A DNA stretch of 64,000 nucleotides from Ramlibacter lithotrophicus (GCF_012184415.1 NZ_VTOX01000004.1:364290-428289); one strand, 5' to 3'. Counted from the first letter of the stretch, positions 31,914-42,474 are shown. A program made the numbers and translations. Notes: generated by a model from the letters alone, not told the origin.

Positions 31914-33107
31914 TTGTCCGAGACGAAACAATTGCCTTACGAAGGCATCCGGGTGGTGGAATTCACCCACATGGTGATGGGCCCGACCTGCGGCATGGTG
32001 CTGGCGGACCTGGGCGCGGAAGTGATCAAGGTCGAGCCGATCGACGGCGACAAGACGCGCCGGCTGCTGGGATCCGGCGCCGGGTTCTTCCCGCTCTTCA
32101 ACCGCAACAAGAAGAGCATCGCGCTGGACCTGCAGCAGGCCGAAGGCCGCGAGGCGGCGCTGCGCCTGATCGCCACCGCCGACGTGGTGAGCGAAAACTT
32201 CAAGCCGGCGACCATGAAGAAACTGGGCCTCGACTACGCGTCGCTGGCCAAACTCAATCCGCGGCTGGTCTACGTCAGCCACAAGGGTTTCCTGCCGGGG
32301 CCTTACGACCATCGCACGGCGCTCGACGAAGTGGTGCAGATGATGGGCGGGCTGGCGTACATGACCGGGCGGCCCGGCGATCCGCTGCGAGCCGGCACCA
32401 GCGTCAACGACATCATGGGCGGCATGTTCGGCGCGATCGGGGCGATGGCCGCGCTCGCCTTGCGCCAGAGGACCGGCCGCGGCCAGGAAGTGCAGAGCGC
32501 CCTCTACGAGAACAACGTGCTCCTGGTGGCACAGCACATGATGCAGTACGCCGTCACCGGCCAGCCGGCCGCGCCGATGCCGGGCCGCATCTCGGCCTGG
32601 GCGGTCTACGACGTATTCACCGTCAAGGACGGCGAGCAGATCTTCCTGGCCGCCGTGAGCGACACCCAGTGGAAGATCTTCTGCGACGCCTTCGGCTACG
32701 CCGACCTGTTTGCCGACCCGCGCCTGAAGACCAACAACGATCGCGTCCGGGCGCGCGAGTGGCTGATCCCGCTGCTGCGCGAGCGGCTCGCCTCGCACAG
32801 CGCCGGCGAACTGACCGAAGTGTTCGAGAAGAACGGGCTCCCGTTCGCGCCGATCACCAGACCCGAGGAACTGTTCGACGATCCGCACCTCAACGCCACC
32901 GGCGGCCTCGCGCCGCTGACGCTGCCCGACGGGCGGGCCACCAAGGTGCCGCTGTTTCCGTTCACGCTGGGGGGCGAGCGGCCGGGCCTGCGGCTGCAGC
33001 CGCCGCGCCTGGGCGAGCACACGCAGGAGTTGCTGCGCGAAGCGGGTTACAGCGCCGGGGAGATCGCGCGGCTGCAGTCGCTGCGAGTGATCGCGGCCGG
33101 CGAGTGA
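31914..33107 (+). CDS. family III CoA-transferase (CaiB/BaiF)
   Basis: The 397-residue protein has the family core EGIRVVEFTHMVMGPTCGMVLADLGAEVIKVEP, RNKKSIALDL and the catalytic Asp in GTSVNDIMGGMFG. These enzymes move CoA between carboxylic acids such as formate/oxalate, carnitine or succinate/2-methylmalate. The acceptor cannot be inferred. The start is TTG at 31914, supported by GAAGGAG seven bases upstream. A LysR gene follows 93 bases downstream on the same strand. Confidence 0.9.
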   Translation: MSETKQLPYEGIRVVEFTHMVMGPTCGMVLADLGAEVIKVEPIDGDKTRRLLGSGAGFFPLFNRNKKSIALDLQQAEGREAALRLIATADVVSENFKPATMKKLGLDYASLAKLNPRLVYVSHKGFLPGPYDHRTALDEVVQMMGGLAYMTGRPGDPLRAGTSVNDIMGGMFGAIGAMAALALRQRTGRGQEVQSALYENNVLLVAQHMMQYAVTGQPAAPMPGRISAWAVYDVFTVKDGEQIFLAAVSDTQWKIFCDAFGYADLFADPRLKTNNDRVRAREWLIPLLRERLASHSAGELTEVFEKNGLPFAPITRPEELFDDPHLNATGGLAPLTLPDGRATKVPLFPFTLGGERPGLRLQPPRLGEHTQELLREAGYSAGEIARLQSLRVIAAGE

Positions 33108-33200
33108 TCGCGGCGTGCGCCGCCGGGGCGGCCGGTGGCTCGCGATGCAATTCCGCCCGACAGCGGCAGGATTGCGAACGCCGGTGCGCATAATCGGCTC

Positions 33201-34133
33201 GTGGACAAACTCAAACAGCTGGAGTCCTTCGTCTCGGTCGCGACGCGCGGCAGCCTGACGGCGGCCGCCCGGGCCGAGGGCGTGGCGCCGGCGATCATGG
33301 GCCGGCGCCTGGACGCGCTGGAAGAGCGGCTCGGCGTCAAGCTGCTGGTCCGCACTACCCGGCGCATCAGCCTCACTCACGAGGGCAGCGCCTTCCTCGA
33401 GGACTGCCAGCGGGTGCTGGCCGACATCGCCAATGCCGAAGCCAGCGTCAGCGCGGGCGGCGTCAAGGCCAGCGGGCACCTGCGTATCACGGCGCCCGCC
33501 GGCTTCGGCCGGCGCCACGTGGCGCCGCTGGTGCCGAAGTTCCGCGAGGCGCACCGGGACGTCACGATCTCGCTGAACCTGAGCGACCGGGTGATCGACC
33601 TGGCGGCCGAAGGCTACGACTGCGCGGTGCGCGTCGGCGACCTGCGCGACTCGTCGCTGGTCAGCGTGCGGCTGGCCGAGAACCGGCGGCTGTGCGTGGC
33701 GACGCCGGGCTACCTGGAGCGGCACGGCGCGCCGCAGCATCCCAGCGAGCTGGTCAAGTTCGACTGCCTCACCTTGTCCAGCGACGCGTCGCAGACGCGC
33801 GGCTGGGCCTTCCGCGTCGCCAAGGCCGAAGGCGACGAGGTGATCCACCTGAAGCCGGGTGGCCCGCTCGACTGCTCCGACGGTCAGGTGCTGCACGACT
33901 GGTGCCTGGCCGGTTACGGCATCGCGTGGCGCAGCACCTGGGAGGTCGAGCACGACATCGCCGCCGGCCGGCTGACCGAAGTCCTGGCGGCGTTCGCCGC
34001 CCCGCCCAACGGCATCTACGCGGTCTTTCCGCAGCGCAAGCACCTGCCCTTGCGGGTGCGCCTGTGGATCGACTTCCTCAAGCACAACTATGGCCAGCCC
34101 GCCTTCTGGCAGGCCGGCGCCGACCACCCATGA
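33201..34133 (+). CDS. LysR-family transcriptional regulator
   Basis: The 310-residue regulator has a winged helix-turn-helix at residues 1-60 (LESFVSVATRGSLTAAARAEGVAPAIMGRRLDALEERLGVKLLVRTTRR) and a periplasmic-binding-like effector domain. It is of the CrgA-like subgroup with ASGHLRITAPAGFGRRHVAPLVPKF. GTG at 33201 is chosen because it starts the HTH; a CATAAT hexamer lies just before it. It may control the CoA-transferase gene upstream. The next gene overlaps its stop by 4 bases. Confidence 0.9.
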   Translation: MDKLKQLESFVSVATRGSLTAAARAEGVAPAIMGRRLDALEERLGVKLLVRTTRRISLTHEGSAFLEDCQRVLADIANAEASVSAGGVKASGHLRITAPAGFGRRHVAPLVPKFREAHRDVTISLNLSDRVIDLAAEGYDCAVRVGDLRDSSLVSVRLAENRRLCVATPGYLERHGAPQHPSELVKFDCLTLSSDASQTRGWAFRVAKAEGDEVIHLKPGGPLDCSDGQVLHDWCLAGYGIAWRSTWEVEHDIAAGRLTEVLAAFAAPPNGIYAVFPQRKHLPLRVRLWIDFLKHNYGQPAFWQAGADHP

Positions 34134-34588
34134 CCCTCGAAGCCATCCTCGCCTCGATCCACCTGCTGGCCATCCTGACCGCGGTGGTGTTCGTCACCAG
34201 CGAAACGGCGATCTGCCGCAGCGAATGGATGAACGCCAAGGTGGTGCAGCGCCTGGTCACCGTGGACACCATCTACCTCATCGGGCTGGCCGCCGTGCTG
34301 CTGTCGGGCCTGGCACGCATCTGGTGGGGCATGAAGGGCGACGCCTGGTACTGGGCCAACTGGCTGGTGCACCTGAAATTCACGCTGTTCATCGTCGTCG
34401 CGCTGCTGGCGATCAAGCCGGCCCGGATGTACCGGGCCTGGGCGCGCGAACTGGCGGCCAGCGGCGCCCTGCCGGGGGAGGCGCAGGTGCGGTCGGCCCG
34501 CCGCCAGGTGATGCTCGCCGCCCACCTGATCGCGCTGGTTCCGATCGCGGGCGCGTTCCTGGCGCGCGGTTTTGGCGCGCCAGGCTGA
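34130..34588 (+). CDS. DUF2214-type membrane protein
   Basis: This 152-residue protein has four predicted membrane helices: LEAILASIHLLAILTAVVFV, TIYLIGLAAVLLSGLARIWW, WLVHLKFTLFIVVALLAI and VMLAAHLIALVPIAGAFLARG. The pattern and the ETAICRSEWMNAKVVQRL loop match DUF2214. The function is unknown. It is translationally coupled to the LysR gene (ATGA overlap). Confidence 0.8.
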   Translation: MTLEAILASIHLLAILTAVVFVTSETAICRSEWMNAKVVQRLVTVDTIYLIGLAAVLLSGLARIWWGMKGDAWYWANWLVHLKFTLFIVVALLAIKPARMYRAWARELAASGALPGEAQVRSARRQVMLAAHLIALVPIAGAFLARGFGAPG

Positions 34589-34620
34589 GGGCACTCAGGC
34601 CCGAACGCGCGGGCCCTGGC

Positions 34621-34932
34621 TCAGGACTTCTTGAGGCACTCGCTCATGAACTTCTTGCGCTCGTCGCCCTTCTTGCCTGCGGCTTCCTTGTTGCAGGTCG
34701 TCATCTTCGACTGTTGCGTGGTTTCTCCCTTGGCGCTGAGGCATTCCTTCATGAAGGCCTTGCGCGCGTCGCCCTTCTTGTCGGCGGCTTCCTTGTTGCA
34801 GGTCGCCATCCTGGTCTGCTGGGCGCTCTTGCCGGCGTCGGCGGCCGGCGCGGCACCGGCATGGCTGGCAGCGTAGGCGCCGCCCGCGGACAGGGCCAGG
34901 CCCAAAGACACGAGGGAAATCAGCTTCTTCAT
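34621..34932 (-). CDS. psiF: PsiF-repeat secreted protein
   Basis: The 103-residue protein has a cleavable signal peptide (MKKLISLVSLGLALSAGGAYA) followed by two copies of the PsiF repeat: RMATCNKEAADKKGDARKAFMKECL and KMTTCNKEAAGKKGDERKKFMSECL share TCNKEA, KKGD and FM.ECL, each with two Cys that could form a disulfide. E. coli PsiF is phosphate-starvation inducible; the function is not known. ATG 34932 is preferred over the longer frame because of the signal peptide and the GGAG upstream. Confidence 0.85.
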   Translation of the reverse strand: MKKLISLVSLGLALSAGGAYAASHAGAAPAADAGKSAQQTRMATCNKEAADKKGDARKAFMKECLSAKGETTQQSKMTTCNKEAAGKKGDERKKFMSECLKKS

Positions 34933-35037
34933 GCCATCTCCTTGGAAGGATTGATGAGATCTGCAGGGGCCCCCAGCATACAGTGCCTGCCAGGCGGCCC
35001 GGCGCGGGCTGCGTGGCCCGCCCCGTAAAATCCGCCG

Positions 35038-36711
35038 ATGCTCCTTGTCAAACAAGATCTGCTCCGCAGCCTCGCGGCGGAGCTGGAGAAACTCTCACCG
35101 GGCGCCGCCGACAGGGCCGTCTTCGAATCGCCCAAGGTCGCTGCGCACGGCGACTTCGCCTGCACCGCGGCCATGCAGCTGGCCAAGCCGCTCAAACGCA
35201 ATCCGCGGCAGGTGGCCGAGGAGCTGCGCGGCGCGCTGCTGCAGTCCGCGCCTTACGCGCAGTGGGTCGAGGCGATCGAGATCGCCGGCCCCGGCTTCCT
35301 GAACATCCGGCTCAAGCCCGCCGCCAAGCAGCAGGTCGTGCGCGAGGTGCTGGCCGCCGGCGCCGGCTTCGGACGGCGCGCCGCCAACGGCCAGCGCATG
35401 ATGGTCGAATTCGTGTCGGCCAACCCGACCGGCCCCTTGCACGTGGGGCATGGCCGCCAAGCGGCGCTGGGCGACGCGATCTGCAACCTGTACGCCAGCC
35501 AGGGCTGGGACGTGCACCGCGAGTTCTATTACAACGACGCCGGCGTGCAGATCGCCACGCTGGCCACCAGCGTGCAGCTGCGGGCACGCGGCTTCAAGCC
35601 GGGCGATGCGCAGTGGCCCGAAGCGGCCTACAACGGCGAATACATCGCCGAGATCGCGGCCGACTTCATGGCGCGCCGGACGGTGCGCTCGGACGACCGC
35701 GAGTTCACCGCCTCGGGCGACGTGGAGGATCTGGACGGGATGCGCCTGTTCGCGGTGGCCTACCTGCGCCACGAGCAGGACCTGGACCTGCGCGCCTTCG
35801 ACGTGCGGTTCGACCACTACTACCTGGAGTCGAGCCTGTACACCAGCGGCAAGGTCGATGCCGTGGTGCAGAAACTGCGCGACGCCGGCAGGACCTACGA
35901 GCACGACGGCGCCCTGTGGCTCAAGACCACCGAGTACGGCGACGACAAGGACCGCGTCATGCGCAAGGGCGACGGCACCTACACCTATTTCGTGCCCGAC
36001 GTCGCCTACCACGTCACCAAGTGGGAGCGCGGTTTCACCAAGGTCGTCAACATCCAGGGTACCGACCACCACGGCACCATCGCCCGGGTGCGCGCCGGGC
36101 TTCAGGCGCTGGACGCCGGCATTCCACCGGGCTATCCCGACTACGTCCTGCACACCATGGTGCGCGTGATGCGCGGCGGCGAGGAAGTCAAGATCTCCAA
36201 GCGCGCCGGCAGTTACGTGACCTTGCGCGACCTGGTCGAGTGGACCAGCAAGGACGCGGTGCGATTCTTCCTGCTCTCGCGCAAGCCGGACACCGAATAC
36301 GTGTTCGACATCGACCTGGCGCTGGCCCAGAACAACGACAACCCGGTCTACTACGTCCAGTACGCGCACGCCCGGATCTGTTCGGTGCTGGCGGCCTGGG
36401 GCGGCGACGCGGGCGAGCTGAAGGATGCCGACCTCGGCGTGCTGGAAAGCCCGCAGGCGCAGGCACTGATGCTGCAGCTGGCGCGCTATCCCGAGATGCT
36501 CGCCGGGGCGGCCGCGGACTTCGCGCCGCACGACGTCACGTTCTACCTGCGCGAGCTGGCTGCGACGTACCACAGTTACTATGATGCCGAGCGCATCCTC
36601 GTCGACGACGAGCGGCTGCGCCGGGCCAGGCTGGCGCTGGTCGCGGCCTGCGCGCAGGTATTGCACAATGGCCTGGCGGTGCTCGGCGTCGGTGCGCCCA
36701 GCAAAATGTAA
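35038..36711 (+). CDS. argS: arginyl-tRNA synthetase
   Basis: The 557-residue class I synthetase has the HIGH-type motif HVGHGR at residues 135-140 and the KMSKS-type sequence KISKR at 385-389, with the N-terminal tRNA D-loop-binding domain and a C-terminal DALR anticodon domain. The TAAAAT hexamer at 35026 is a likely -10. The next gene, for a SPOR protein, is 27 bases downstream. Confidence 0.96.
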   Translation: MLLVKQDLLRSLAAELEKLSPGAADRAVFESPKVAAHGDFACTAAMQLAKPLKRNPRQVAEELRGALLQSAPYAQWVEAIEIAGPGFLNIRLKPAAKQQVVREVLAAGAGFGRRAANGQRMMVEFVSANPTGPLHVGHGRQAALGDAICNLYASQGWDVHREFYYNDAGVQIATLATSVQLRARGFKPGDAQWPEAAYNGEYIAEIAADFMARRTVRSDDREFTASGDVEDLDGMRLFAVAYLRHEQDLDLRAFDVRFDHYYLESSLYTSGKVDAVVQKLRDAGRTYEHDGALWLKTTEYGDDKDRVMRKGDGTYTYFVPDVAYHVTKWERGFTKVVNIQGTDHHGTIARVRAGLQALDAGIPPGYPDYVLHTMVRVMRGGEEVKISKRAGSYVTLRDLVEWTSKDAVRFFLLSRKPDTEYVFDIDLALAQNNDNPVYYVQYAHARICSVLAAWGGDAGELKDADLGVLESPQAQALMLQLARYPEMLAGAAADFAPHDVTFYLRELAATYHSYYDAERILVDDERLRRARLALVAACAQVLHNGLAVLGVGAPSKM

Positions 36712-36738
36712 AGCCCTTGCAGGGCAGGAATTCCAGCA

Positions 36739-37365
36739 GTGAAGAACAGTCAGCGCGGCTCCATGATCGTGGGCATCATCATCGGCATGGTGATCGGCCT
36801 GGGCGTGGCCCTGGCGGTCGCCGTGTACGTCACGAAGGTGCCGGTGCCCTTCCTGAACAAGGCCACCTACCGCTCGGCGGAGCAGGATGCGGCCGAGACG
36901 CGCAAGAACCGCGACTGGGACCCGAACGCGCCCTTGTACGGCAAGAACCCGGCCAAGCCGCTGCCTGCGGCGCCCGCCGGCGCGGTTGCGGCCTCGGGCG
37001 CGCCCGCACCCGCGGCGCCGGTCGCTACCATCCCCGCTCCCGACCCGGCGGGCGCGGCGAAGGGCCGCGCGGCTGATCCCCTGGGGGATTTCGCCGCGGC
37101 CCGCGCTGGCGCCGGCGCCAACGTCGATCCCTTCTTCTACTTCGTGCAGGCCGGCGCGTTCCGCACGCCCGAGGACGCCGAGGCCCAGCGCGCCAAGCTT
37201 TCGCTCATGGGCGTCGACGCGAAGGTGACGGAGCGCGAGCAGTCCGGGCGCCAGGTGTTCCGGGTGCGGGTCGGTCCGTTCGACCGCAAGGAAGACGCCG
37301 ACCGCCAGAAGGAACGGATCGAGGCCGGCGGCTTCGAGACCGCGCTGGTGCGGGTGCAGCGCTGA
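36739..37365 (+). CDS. SPOR-domain membrane protein (FtsN-like)
   Basis: The 208-residue protein has a short cytoplasmic tail, one membrane helix at about residues 9-31 ([23 protein letters not shown]), an Ala/Pro-rich periplasmic linker and a C-terminal SPOR domain ([26 protein letters not shown] to the end). SPOR domains bind denuded glycan at the division septum. The layout resembles FtsN. The start is GTG at 36739. It lies between argS and dsbA, a usual betaproteobacterial order. Confidence 0.87.
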   Translation: MKNSQRGSMIVGIIIGMVIGLGVALAVAVYVTKVPVPFLNKATYRSAEQDAAETRKNRDWDPNAPLYGKNPAKPLPAAPAGAVAASGAPAPAAPVATIPAPDPAGAAKGRAADPLGDFAAARAGAGANVDPFFYFVQAGAFRTPEDAEAQRAKLSLMGVDAKVTEREQSGRQVFRVRVGPFDRKEDADRQKERIEAGGFETALVRVQR

Positions 37366-37439
37366 AGGCGCGGCACGGTCCGCTGCCGGAACCTTCCGGC
37401 CGGCCCCGCCTCAGAGATGTTCTGCAAGGAGTGAATGCG

Positions 37440-38093
37440 ATGAATCGACGCGACTTTTCCGCGGCCGTGGGCGGCGTGCTGGCGAGTGCCGCCGCCGGGG
37501 TGCCGGTTGCCGCGCTGGCACAGGCGAAGCAGCCGCAGGAAGGCATCGACTACATCACGCTCGACAAGCGCGTGCCGGTGGACGCCTCGCAAGGCAAGGT
37601 CGAAGTGCTGGAGTTCTTCTGGTACGGCTGTCCCCACTGCAACGCTTTCGAGCCGCGCTTCGAGCCCTGGGTGAAGCGGCAGGCCGCCGACGTCGTCGTC
37701 AAGCGGGTGCCGGTGGCGTTCCGCGACGATTTCGTGCCACACCAGCGGCTGTACTACACGCTCGAAGCGCTCGGAAAGGTCGACCAACTGCATCCGAAGG
37801 TCTACCACGCCGTCCACATGGAGCACCAGGCGGTCAATCGCGAGGACCTGATCCTCGCCTGGGCCGGCAAGCAGGGGCTCGACGCCGCGCAGTTCAAGGA
37901 GCTGTACAACTCGTTCTCGGTCGCGAGCAAGGTGCGCCGCGCGACCCAATTGCAGAACGCCTACAAGGTGCAGGGCGTGCCGTCGATCGGCGTCGCCGGT
38001 CGCTGGTACACCGACGGCACGCTCGCCGGCAGCATGGATCGCCTGCTGCAGGTGACCGACTGGCTGGTCGCCGACGCCCGCAAGACCCGCTGA
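37440..38093 (+). CDS. dsbA: thiol:disulfide interchange protein DsbA
   Basis: The 217-residue protein carries the active site CPHC at residues 64-67 ([14 protein letters not shown]) and the cis-Pro loop [13 protein letters not shown]. It oxidises cysteines of exported proteins in the periplasm. The N-terminus [21 protein letters not shown] has adjacent arginines before the hydrophobic stretch and reads like a Tat signal, unlike the Sec/SRP signal of E. coli DsbA. AAGGAG at 37426-37431 supports the ATG at 37440; a GTG at 37431 overlaps that site and is rejected. Confidence 0.92.
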   Translation: MNRRDFSAAVGGVLASAAAGVPVAALAQAKQPQEGIDYITLDKRVPVDASQGKVEVLEFFWYGCPHCNAFEPRFEPWVKRQAADVVVKRVPVAFRDDFVPHQRLYYTLEALGKVDQLHPKVYHAVHMEHQAVNREDLILAWAGKQGLDAAQFKELYNSFSVASKVRRATQLQNAYKVQGVPSIGVAGRWYTDGTLAGSMDRLLQVTDWLVADARKTR

Positions 38094-38174
38094 GGCGCGC
38101 TGCCCGCGCCGTCGGATTTTCGCGCCGCGCGGGCACCGGCGGTGCCGTCGCTGGGTACAATGACAGCAAGATTC

Positions 38175-38837
38175 ATGCCTTCGCGTGCCCTGGCGCGCAT
38201 CGGGAACCTGCCTGTGCCGACACCAACCCATCCGCCGTCCGTTCTCGCCCTGCTGCTGGCGGCGGCCCTGGCGTTCGGCGGCAGCGCCGCCCACGCCGAG
38301 CGGGCCGACCGCAACAAGCCGATGAACGTCGAGGCCGACGCGCTGCGCTACGACGACCTGAAGCAGGCCAGCGTGTTCACCGGCCGCGTGGTCATCACCA
38401 AGGGCACGATCGTCATCCGCGGCGCCCGGGTCGACGTGCGGCAGGACGCCGAGGGCTACCAGCACGGCCTGGTCACGGCCGAACCGGGCAAGCTCGCGTT
38501 CTACCGGCAGAAGCGCGAAGGCGTCGACGAGTTCATCGAAGGCGAGGCCGAGACCATCGAGTACGACGGCAAGGCCGACCGGGTGAAGTTCATCAAGCGC
38601 GCGGAACTGCGCCGGTACCGCGGCCCGACCCTCAGCGACGAGATGGTCGGCAGCCTGATCACCTACGACAACGGCAACGACACCTTCTCCGTCGACGGCG
38701 GTCCGGCCAGCGCGGCGGCCGGTGGCCGGGTGCGAGCCGTGCTGGCGCCGCGTGCCGGCGCTTCGGCGCCGTCCGCGCCCCCGGCGCCGCCGGCGCGCTT
38801 GCGCCCCAGCACCACCCTGGACGGGGGGAAGAAGTGA
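38175..38837 (+). CDS. lptA: LPS transport periplasmic protein LptA
   Basis: The product has about 220 residues: a signal peptide ([21 protein letters not shown]), then the LptA/OstA domain [40 protein letters not shown], and a Pro/Ala-rich C-terminal extension of about 45 residues. LptA bridges the periplasm for LPS. The start is uncertain: in-frame ATGs at 38160 and 38175 and a GTG at 38214 precede the signal peptide, and a TACAAT hexamer at 38156-38161 covers the first, which argues against it. lptC is not upstream; dsbA is. Confidence 0.86.
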   Translation: MPSRALARIGNLPVPTPTHPPSVLALLLAAALAFGGSAAHAERADRNKPMNVEADALRYDDLKQASVFTGRVVITKGTIVIRGARVDVRQDAEGYQHGLVTAEPGKLAFYRQKREGVDEFIEGEAETIEYDGKADRVKFIKRAELRRYRGPTLSDEMVGSLITYDNGNDTFSVDGGPASAAAGGRVRAVLAPRAGASAPSAPPAPPARLRPSTTLDGGKK

Positions 38838-39628
38838 TGCAGGTGCTGCCGGCGGCGGCGCGTCCGGCGGCGCCGGCCACGGCCGCGGCCAGCCGCCTGG
38901 AGGTGCGCCACCTGCAGAAGACCTACGGCAGCCGGCGGGTGGTCAAGGACGTGTCGCTCGACGTCGCCAAGGGCGAGGTCGTGGGCCTGCTGGGCCCCAA
39001 CGGCGCGGGCAAGACGACGTCCTTCTACATGATCGTCGGGCTGGTGCGCGCCGACGCCGGCGAGATCTCGATCGACGGCCGCTCCGTGGAGCACATGCCG
39101 ATCCACCGCCGCTCGCGGCTGGGCCTGTCCTACCTGCCGCAGGAGGCGTCGATCTTCCGCAAGCTCGACGTCGAGGACAACGTGCGCGCGGTGCTGGAAC
39201 TGCAGCGCGACGGCGACGGCCGGCCCCTGCCCCGCGCCGAGATCGACAAGCGCCTGACGGCGTTGCTGCAGGACCTGCGGGTGGACCACTTGCGCGACTC
39301 GCCGGCGCTGGCGCTTTCGGGCGGCGAACGGCGGCGCGTTGAGATCGCGCGCGCGCTGGCGACGCAGCCGCGCTTCATCCTGCTGGACGAGCCGTTCGCC
39401 GGCATCGACCCGATCGCCGTGATCGAGATCCAGCGGATCATCGGCTTCCTCAAGTCGCGCGGCATCGGCGTGCTGATCACCGACCACAACGTGCGCGAGA
39501 CGCTGGGCATCTGCGACCACGCCTACATCATCAGCGAAGGCGAGGTCCTGGCGCAGGGCACGCCGTCCGAGATCGTCAACAACGCCGACGTGCGCCGGGT
39601 CTACCTCGGCGAGCACTTCCGCATGTGA
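38837..39628 (+). CDS. lptB: LPS export ATP-binding protein LptB
   Basis: The 263-residue ABC ATPase has Walker A GPNGAGKT, signature [15 protein letters not shown], Walker [14 protein letters not shown] and the LptB hallmark [17 protein letters not shown]. It powers extraction of LPS from the inner membrane together with LptF/G. The N-terminus has about 20 extra Ala/Pro-rich residues before the domain. The start overlaps the lptA stop (TGATG), with a GTG three bases earlier as an alternative. Confidence 0.95.
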   Translation: MQVLPAAARPAAPATAAASRLEVRHLQKTYGSRRVVKDVSLDVAKGEVVGLLGPNGAGKTTSFYMIVGLVRADAGEISIDGRSVEHMPIHRRSRLGLSYLPQEASIFRKLDVEDNVRAVLELQRDGDGRPLPRAEIDKRLTALLQDLRVDHLRDSPALALSGGERRRVEIARALATQPRFILLDEPFAGIDPIAVIEIQRIIGFLKSRGIGVLITDHNVRETLGICDHAYIISEGEVLAQGTPSEIVNNADVRRVYLGEHFRM

Positions 39629-39689
39629 CCATGATCGCGCCTGGCATCGCTACCTGCCGGCCCGCGTGCGGTCCGGCTGCGTTCCTGCC

Positions 39690-41237
39690 ATGAAGCAGGG
39701 CCTGTCGCTGCGGGTTTCGCAGCACCTGGCGCTCACGCCGCAACTGCAGCAGTCGATCCGGCTGCTGCAGCTTTCCACGCTCGAACTGGCGCAGGAGGTC
39801 GAGCAGATGCTCGACGAGAACCCGTTCCTCGAGCTGAACCAGGAAGAGCCGCCGCGCGAAGAGGCCGGGCCGCCGGCGGTGGAGACCGCGCCGCGCGACG
39901 CTGACCGTGACGCGGGGCCCGATGACGGCGGCGCGGCCGACGACGGCGGCTCGGCGGAACGCGAGACCATCTCGCCGGCGGAGTCCGACGCCCCCGACTG
40001 GGACGGCGACGGCGCCACCGACATGGTGGCCGACGACGGCGAATGGGGTGGCGACGCCACGCCGCGCACGGGCAACGCCGCCGGCGACGAGGACATGGAC
40101 GCGACCGAGCTGGCGTCGGGCGACGAGACGCTGCAGTCGCACCTGCTGCGGCAGGCCGCGTCGCTGCGGCTGTCGCACGAGGACCGCTGCGCCCTGGAGT
40201 TCCTGATCGGCTCCCTCAATGAGGACGGGTACCTCGACGACCCGCTGGAGGCGTTGGCGGAGGAGCTCGCCGGCCCCGACCTGGAGCAGCGCGAGGAACT
40301 GGTGCACCGTTTCACCGTCGCGATGCGCCTGCTGCAGAGCCTCGAGCCGGCCGGGGTCGGGGCACGCACGCTTGCCGAATGCCTCACGCTGCAGCTGCAG
40401 GCGATGCGCGCGGCCGGCGCCGGCGGGACCGCCTGCTCCACGGCGCTGCGCATCTGTGCCCAGCCGATGGAGCTGCTGGCGCGCCGCGACGTCAAGCGCC
40501 TGGTGCAGCTGTGCGGCGCGGCCGAAGCGGACATCAAGGCCGCGATGGCGCTGATCGTGCGCCTCGAGCCCAAGCCGGGGCGGCGGTTCGGCAACACGGA
40601 CCGCAACATCGTCGTGCCGGACGTGCTGGTGACGCAGGTCGGCCGCGGCGGGCAGCCGCGGTTCCGGGTGCAACTCAATCCGGACGTGCTGCCGCGGCTG
40701 CGGGTGCAGGAGGTCTACGCCACAGCGCTGCGCAGCCACCGCGGCGAGGGCCACCAGGCGCTGCAGCAGCGGCTGCAGGAGGCGCGCTGGTTCATCAAGA
40801 ACATCCAGCAGCGATTCGACACCATCCTGCGGGTGGCGACGGCGATCGTCGAGCGCCAGAAGAACTTCTTCGTGCACGGCGAGCTGGCGATGCGCCCGCT
40901 GGTGCTGCGCGAGATCGCCGACGAGCTGGGCCTGCACGAGTCGACCATCAGCCGGGTGACGACGGCGAAGTACATGGCCACGCCGTACGGCACCTTCGAG
41001 CTCAAGTACTTCTTCGGCTCGGCCCTGGGCACCGAGACCGGCGGCAATGCGTCGAGCACCGCGGTGCGGGCGCTGATCCGGCAGTTCGTCGCCGCCGAGA
41101 ACCTCAGGAAACCGCTGTCGGACAGCCAGATTTCCGACATGCTCAAGGAGCAGGGCATCGAATGCGCGCGCCGTACCGTCGCGAAATACCGCGAGGCGCT
41201 GCGGATCGCGCCGGCCAGCCTGCGCCGGGCGTTGTAG
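39690..41237 (+). CDS. rpoN: RNA polymerase sigma-54 factor
   Basis: The 515-residue sigma factor has region I MKQGLSLRVSQHLALTPQLQQSIRLLQLS, an acidic region II at about residues 55-140, the core-binding region, the helix-turn-helix (LVLREIADELGLHESTISRVTTAKYM) and the RpoN box ARRTVAKYR at residues 493-501. It directs transcription from -24/-12 promoters with AAA+ activators. ATG 39690 gives the invariant N-terminus. hpf, ptsN and hprK, which follow rpoN in many proteobacteria, lie 30 kb away here. Confidence 0.96.
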   Translation: MKQGLSLRVSQHLALTPQLQQSIRLLQLSTLELAQEVEQMLDENPFLELNQEEPPREEAGPPAVETAPRDADRDAGPDDGGAADDGGSAERETISPAESDAPDWDGDGATDMVADDGEWGGDATPRTGNAAGDEDMDATELASGDETLQSHLLRQAASLRLSHEDRCALEFLIGSLNEDGYLDDPLEALAEELAGPDLEQREELVHRFTVAMRLLQSLEPAGVGARTLAECLTLQLQAMRAAGAGGTACSTALRICAQPMELLARRDVKRLVQLCGAAEADIKAAMALIVRLEPKPGRRFGNTDRNIVVPDVLVTQVGRGGQPRFRVQLNPDVLPRLRVQEVYATALRSHRGEGHQALQQRLQEARWFIKNIQQRFDTILRVATAIVERQKNFFVHGELAMRPLVLREIADELGLHESTISRVTTAKYMATPYGTFELKYFFGSALGTETGGNASSTAVRALIRQFVAAENLRKPLSDSQISDMLKEQGIECARRTVAKYREALRIAPASLRRAL

Positions 41238-41250
41238 GCTCGCTGCTTCC

Positions 41251-42474
41251 ATGAACCAACTGCAACTGTTCCTGCCTTGCGCGGCCGGCGTCGAGGGTTT
41301 CCTGGCCGACGAGGTCCACCGGCTCACGGGCCTCGCCGGCGACGACCTGCTGGTCGGCCGCGGCGGTGTCGTGCTGCGCGCGTCCTGGCGCGACGCGCTC
41401 CTGCTCAACCTGCACAGCCGGCTGGCGCAGCGGGTGCTGGTGCAGCTCTCGCACACGCCGTACCGCGGCGAGAACGATCTCTACGAGGCCGCGAGCGCCG
41501 TCGCGTGGGAGATCTGGTTCGGGCCGCGCCAGAGCTTCAAGGTGGAGGTCACGGCGCAGCACAGTCCGCTCAAGAGCCTGAACTTCGCGGCCCTGAAGAT
41601 CAAGGACGCCGTGGCCGACCGGTTCCGCCACAAGGCCGGTGTCCGCCCCGACGTCGACACGGCCCGTCCCGACGTGCGGCTCTACGCGCACCTGACCAGC
41701 GACATGGCCACGCTGTACATCGACACCTCGGGCGAGCCGCTGTTCAAGCGTGGCTGGCGCGAGGACAAGGGCGAGGCGCCGCTGAAGGAAACGCTGGCGG
41801 CCGCGATGATCGCGGCCAGCGGCTGGGACGCGACGGTGCCGCTGTACGACCCGTGCTGCGGCAGCGGCACCATCGCCATCGAGGCCGCGCAGGTGGCGTG
41901 CCGCATCGCTCCGGGCCAGTTGCGCCGCTTCGGCTTCGAGAAGCTGCTCGCGTTCCAGGCGCATGTCTGGACCGCGCTGCGGGAAGAGGCGCGCAGCCAG
42001 CAGCGTGCGCCGGGCGCGCCGGTGTTCGGCAGCGACGTGGCGTTCCGGATGGTCGATTTCGCGCAGCGCAACGCCGCCCGGGCCGGCGTGGAACATGCCG
42101 TGCAACTGCGCGGCGGCGACGCGCTGCAGCGCATGCCGCCCACGGCCGAGCCGGGCGTGATGCTCGTCAATCCGCCCTACGGCGAGCGGATCGAGACCGC
42201 CGGCGTCGCCGGCCGCAGCCAGGGCGGGCGCGAGCGGGCGCAGGTGGCCGACGAAGGCGCCGATTTTTTCAGCCAGCTCGCCGCCCACTGGAAACGCCAC
42301 TACCCGGGCTGGACTGCGTGGGTGCTGACGCCCGACTTCAAGCTGCCCACCCGCATGCGGCTGAAGGAGTCGCGCCGGGTCCCGATGTGGAACGGCCCGA
42401 TCGAGTGCCGGCTGTTCCGCTTCGACATGATCAAGGGTTCGGCCCGCTCCGGCGATGCAGCACCTGGTGCTTGA
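41251..42474 (+). CDS. THUMP-domain 23S rRNA methyltransferase (RlmL N-terminal type)
   Basis: The 407-residue protein has an N-terminal ferredoxin-like/THUMP RNA-binding part (residues about 1-155) and a SAM methyltransferase domain with YDPCCGSGTIAIEAA and the catalytic NPPYGER. This is the layout of RlmL without its RlmK half, so methylation of guanosine-2445 of 23S rRNA is the likely role. It starts 13 bases after rpoN. Its 3' end is shared for 20 bases with the PIN gene. Confidence 0.86.
   Translation: MNQLQLFLPCAAGVEGFLADEVHRLTGLAGDDLLVGRGGVVLRASWRDALLLNLHSRLAQRVLVQLSHTPYRGENDLYEAASAVAWEIWFGPRQSFKVEVTAQHSPLKSLNFAALKIKDAVADRFRHKAGVRPDVDTARPDVRLYAHLTSDMATLYIDTSGEPLFKRGWREDKGEAPLKETLAAAMIAASGWDATVPLYDPCCGSGTIAIEAAQVACRIAPGQLRRFGFEKLLAFQAHVWTALREEARSQQRAPGAPVFGSDVAFRMVDFAQRNAARAGVEHAVQLRGGDALQRMPPTAEPGVMLVNPPYGERIETAGVAGRSQGGRERAQVADEGADFFSQLAAHWKRHYPGWTAWVLTPDFKLPTRMRLKESRRVPMWNGPIECRLFRFDMIKGSARSGDAAPGA

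Noticed and set aside
36867..37121. Minus-strand small ORF opposite the SPOR gene
   Set aside because: It is the antisense of an Ala/Pro-rich linker and has no start signals.
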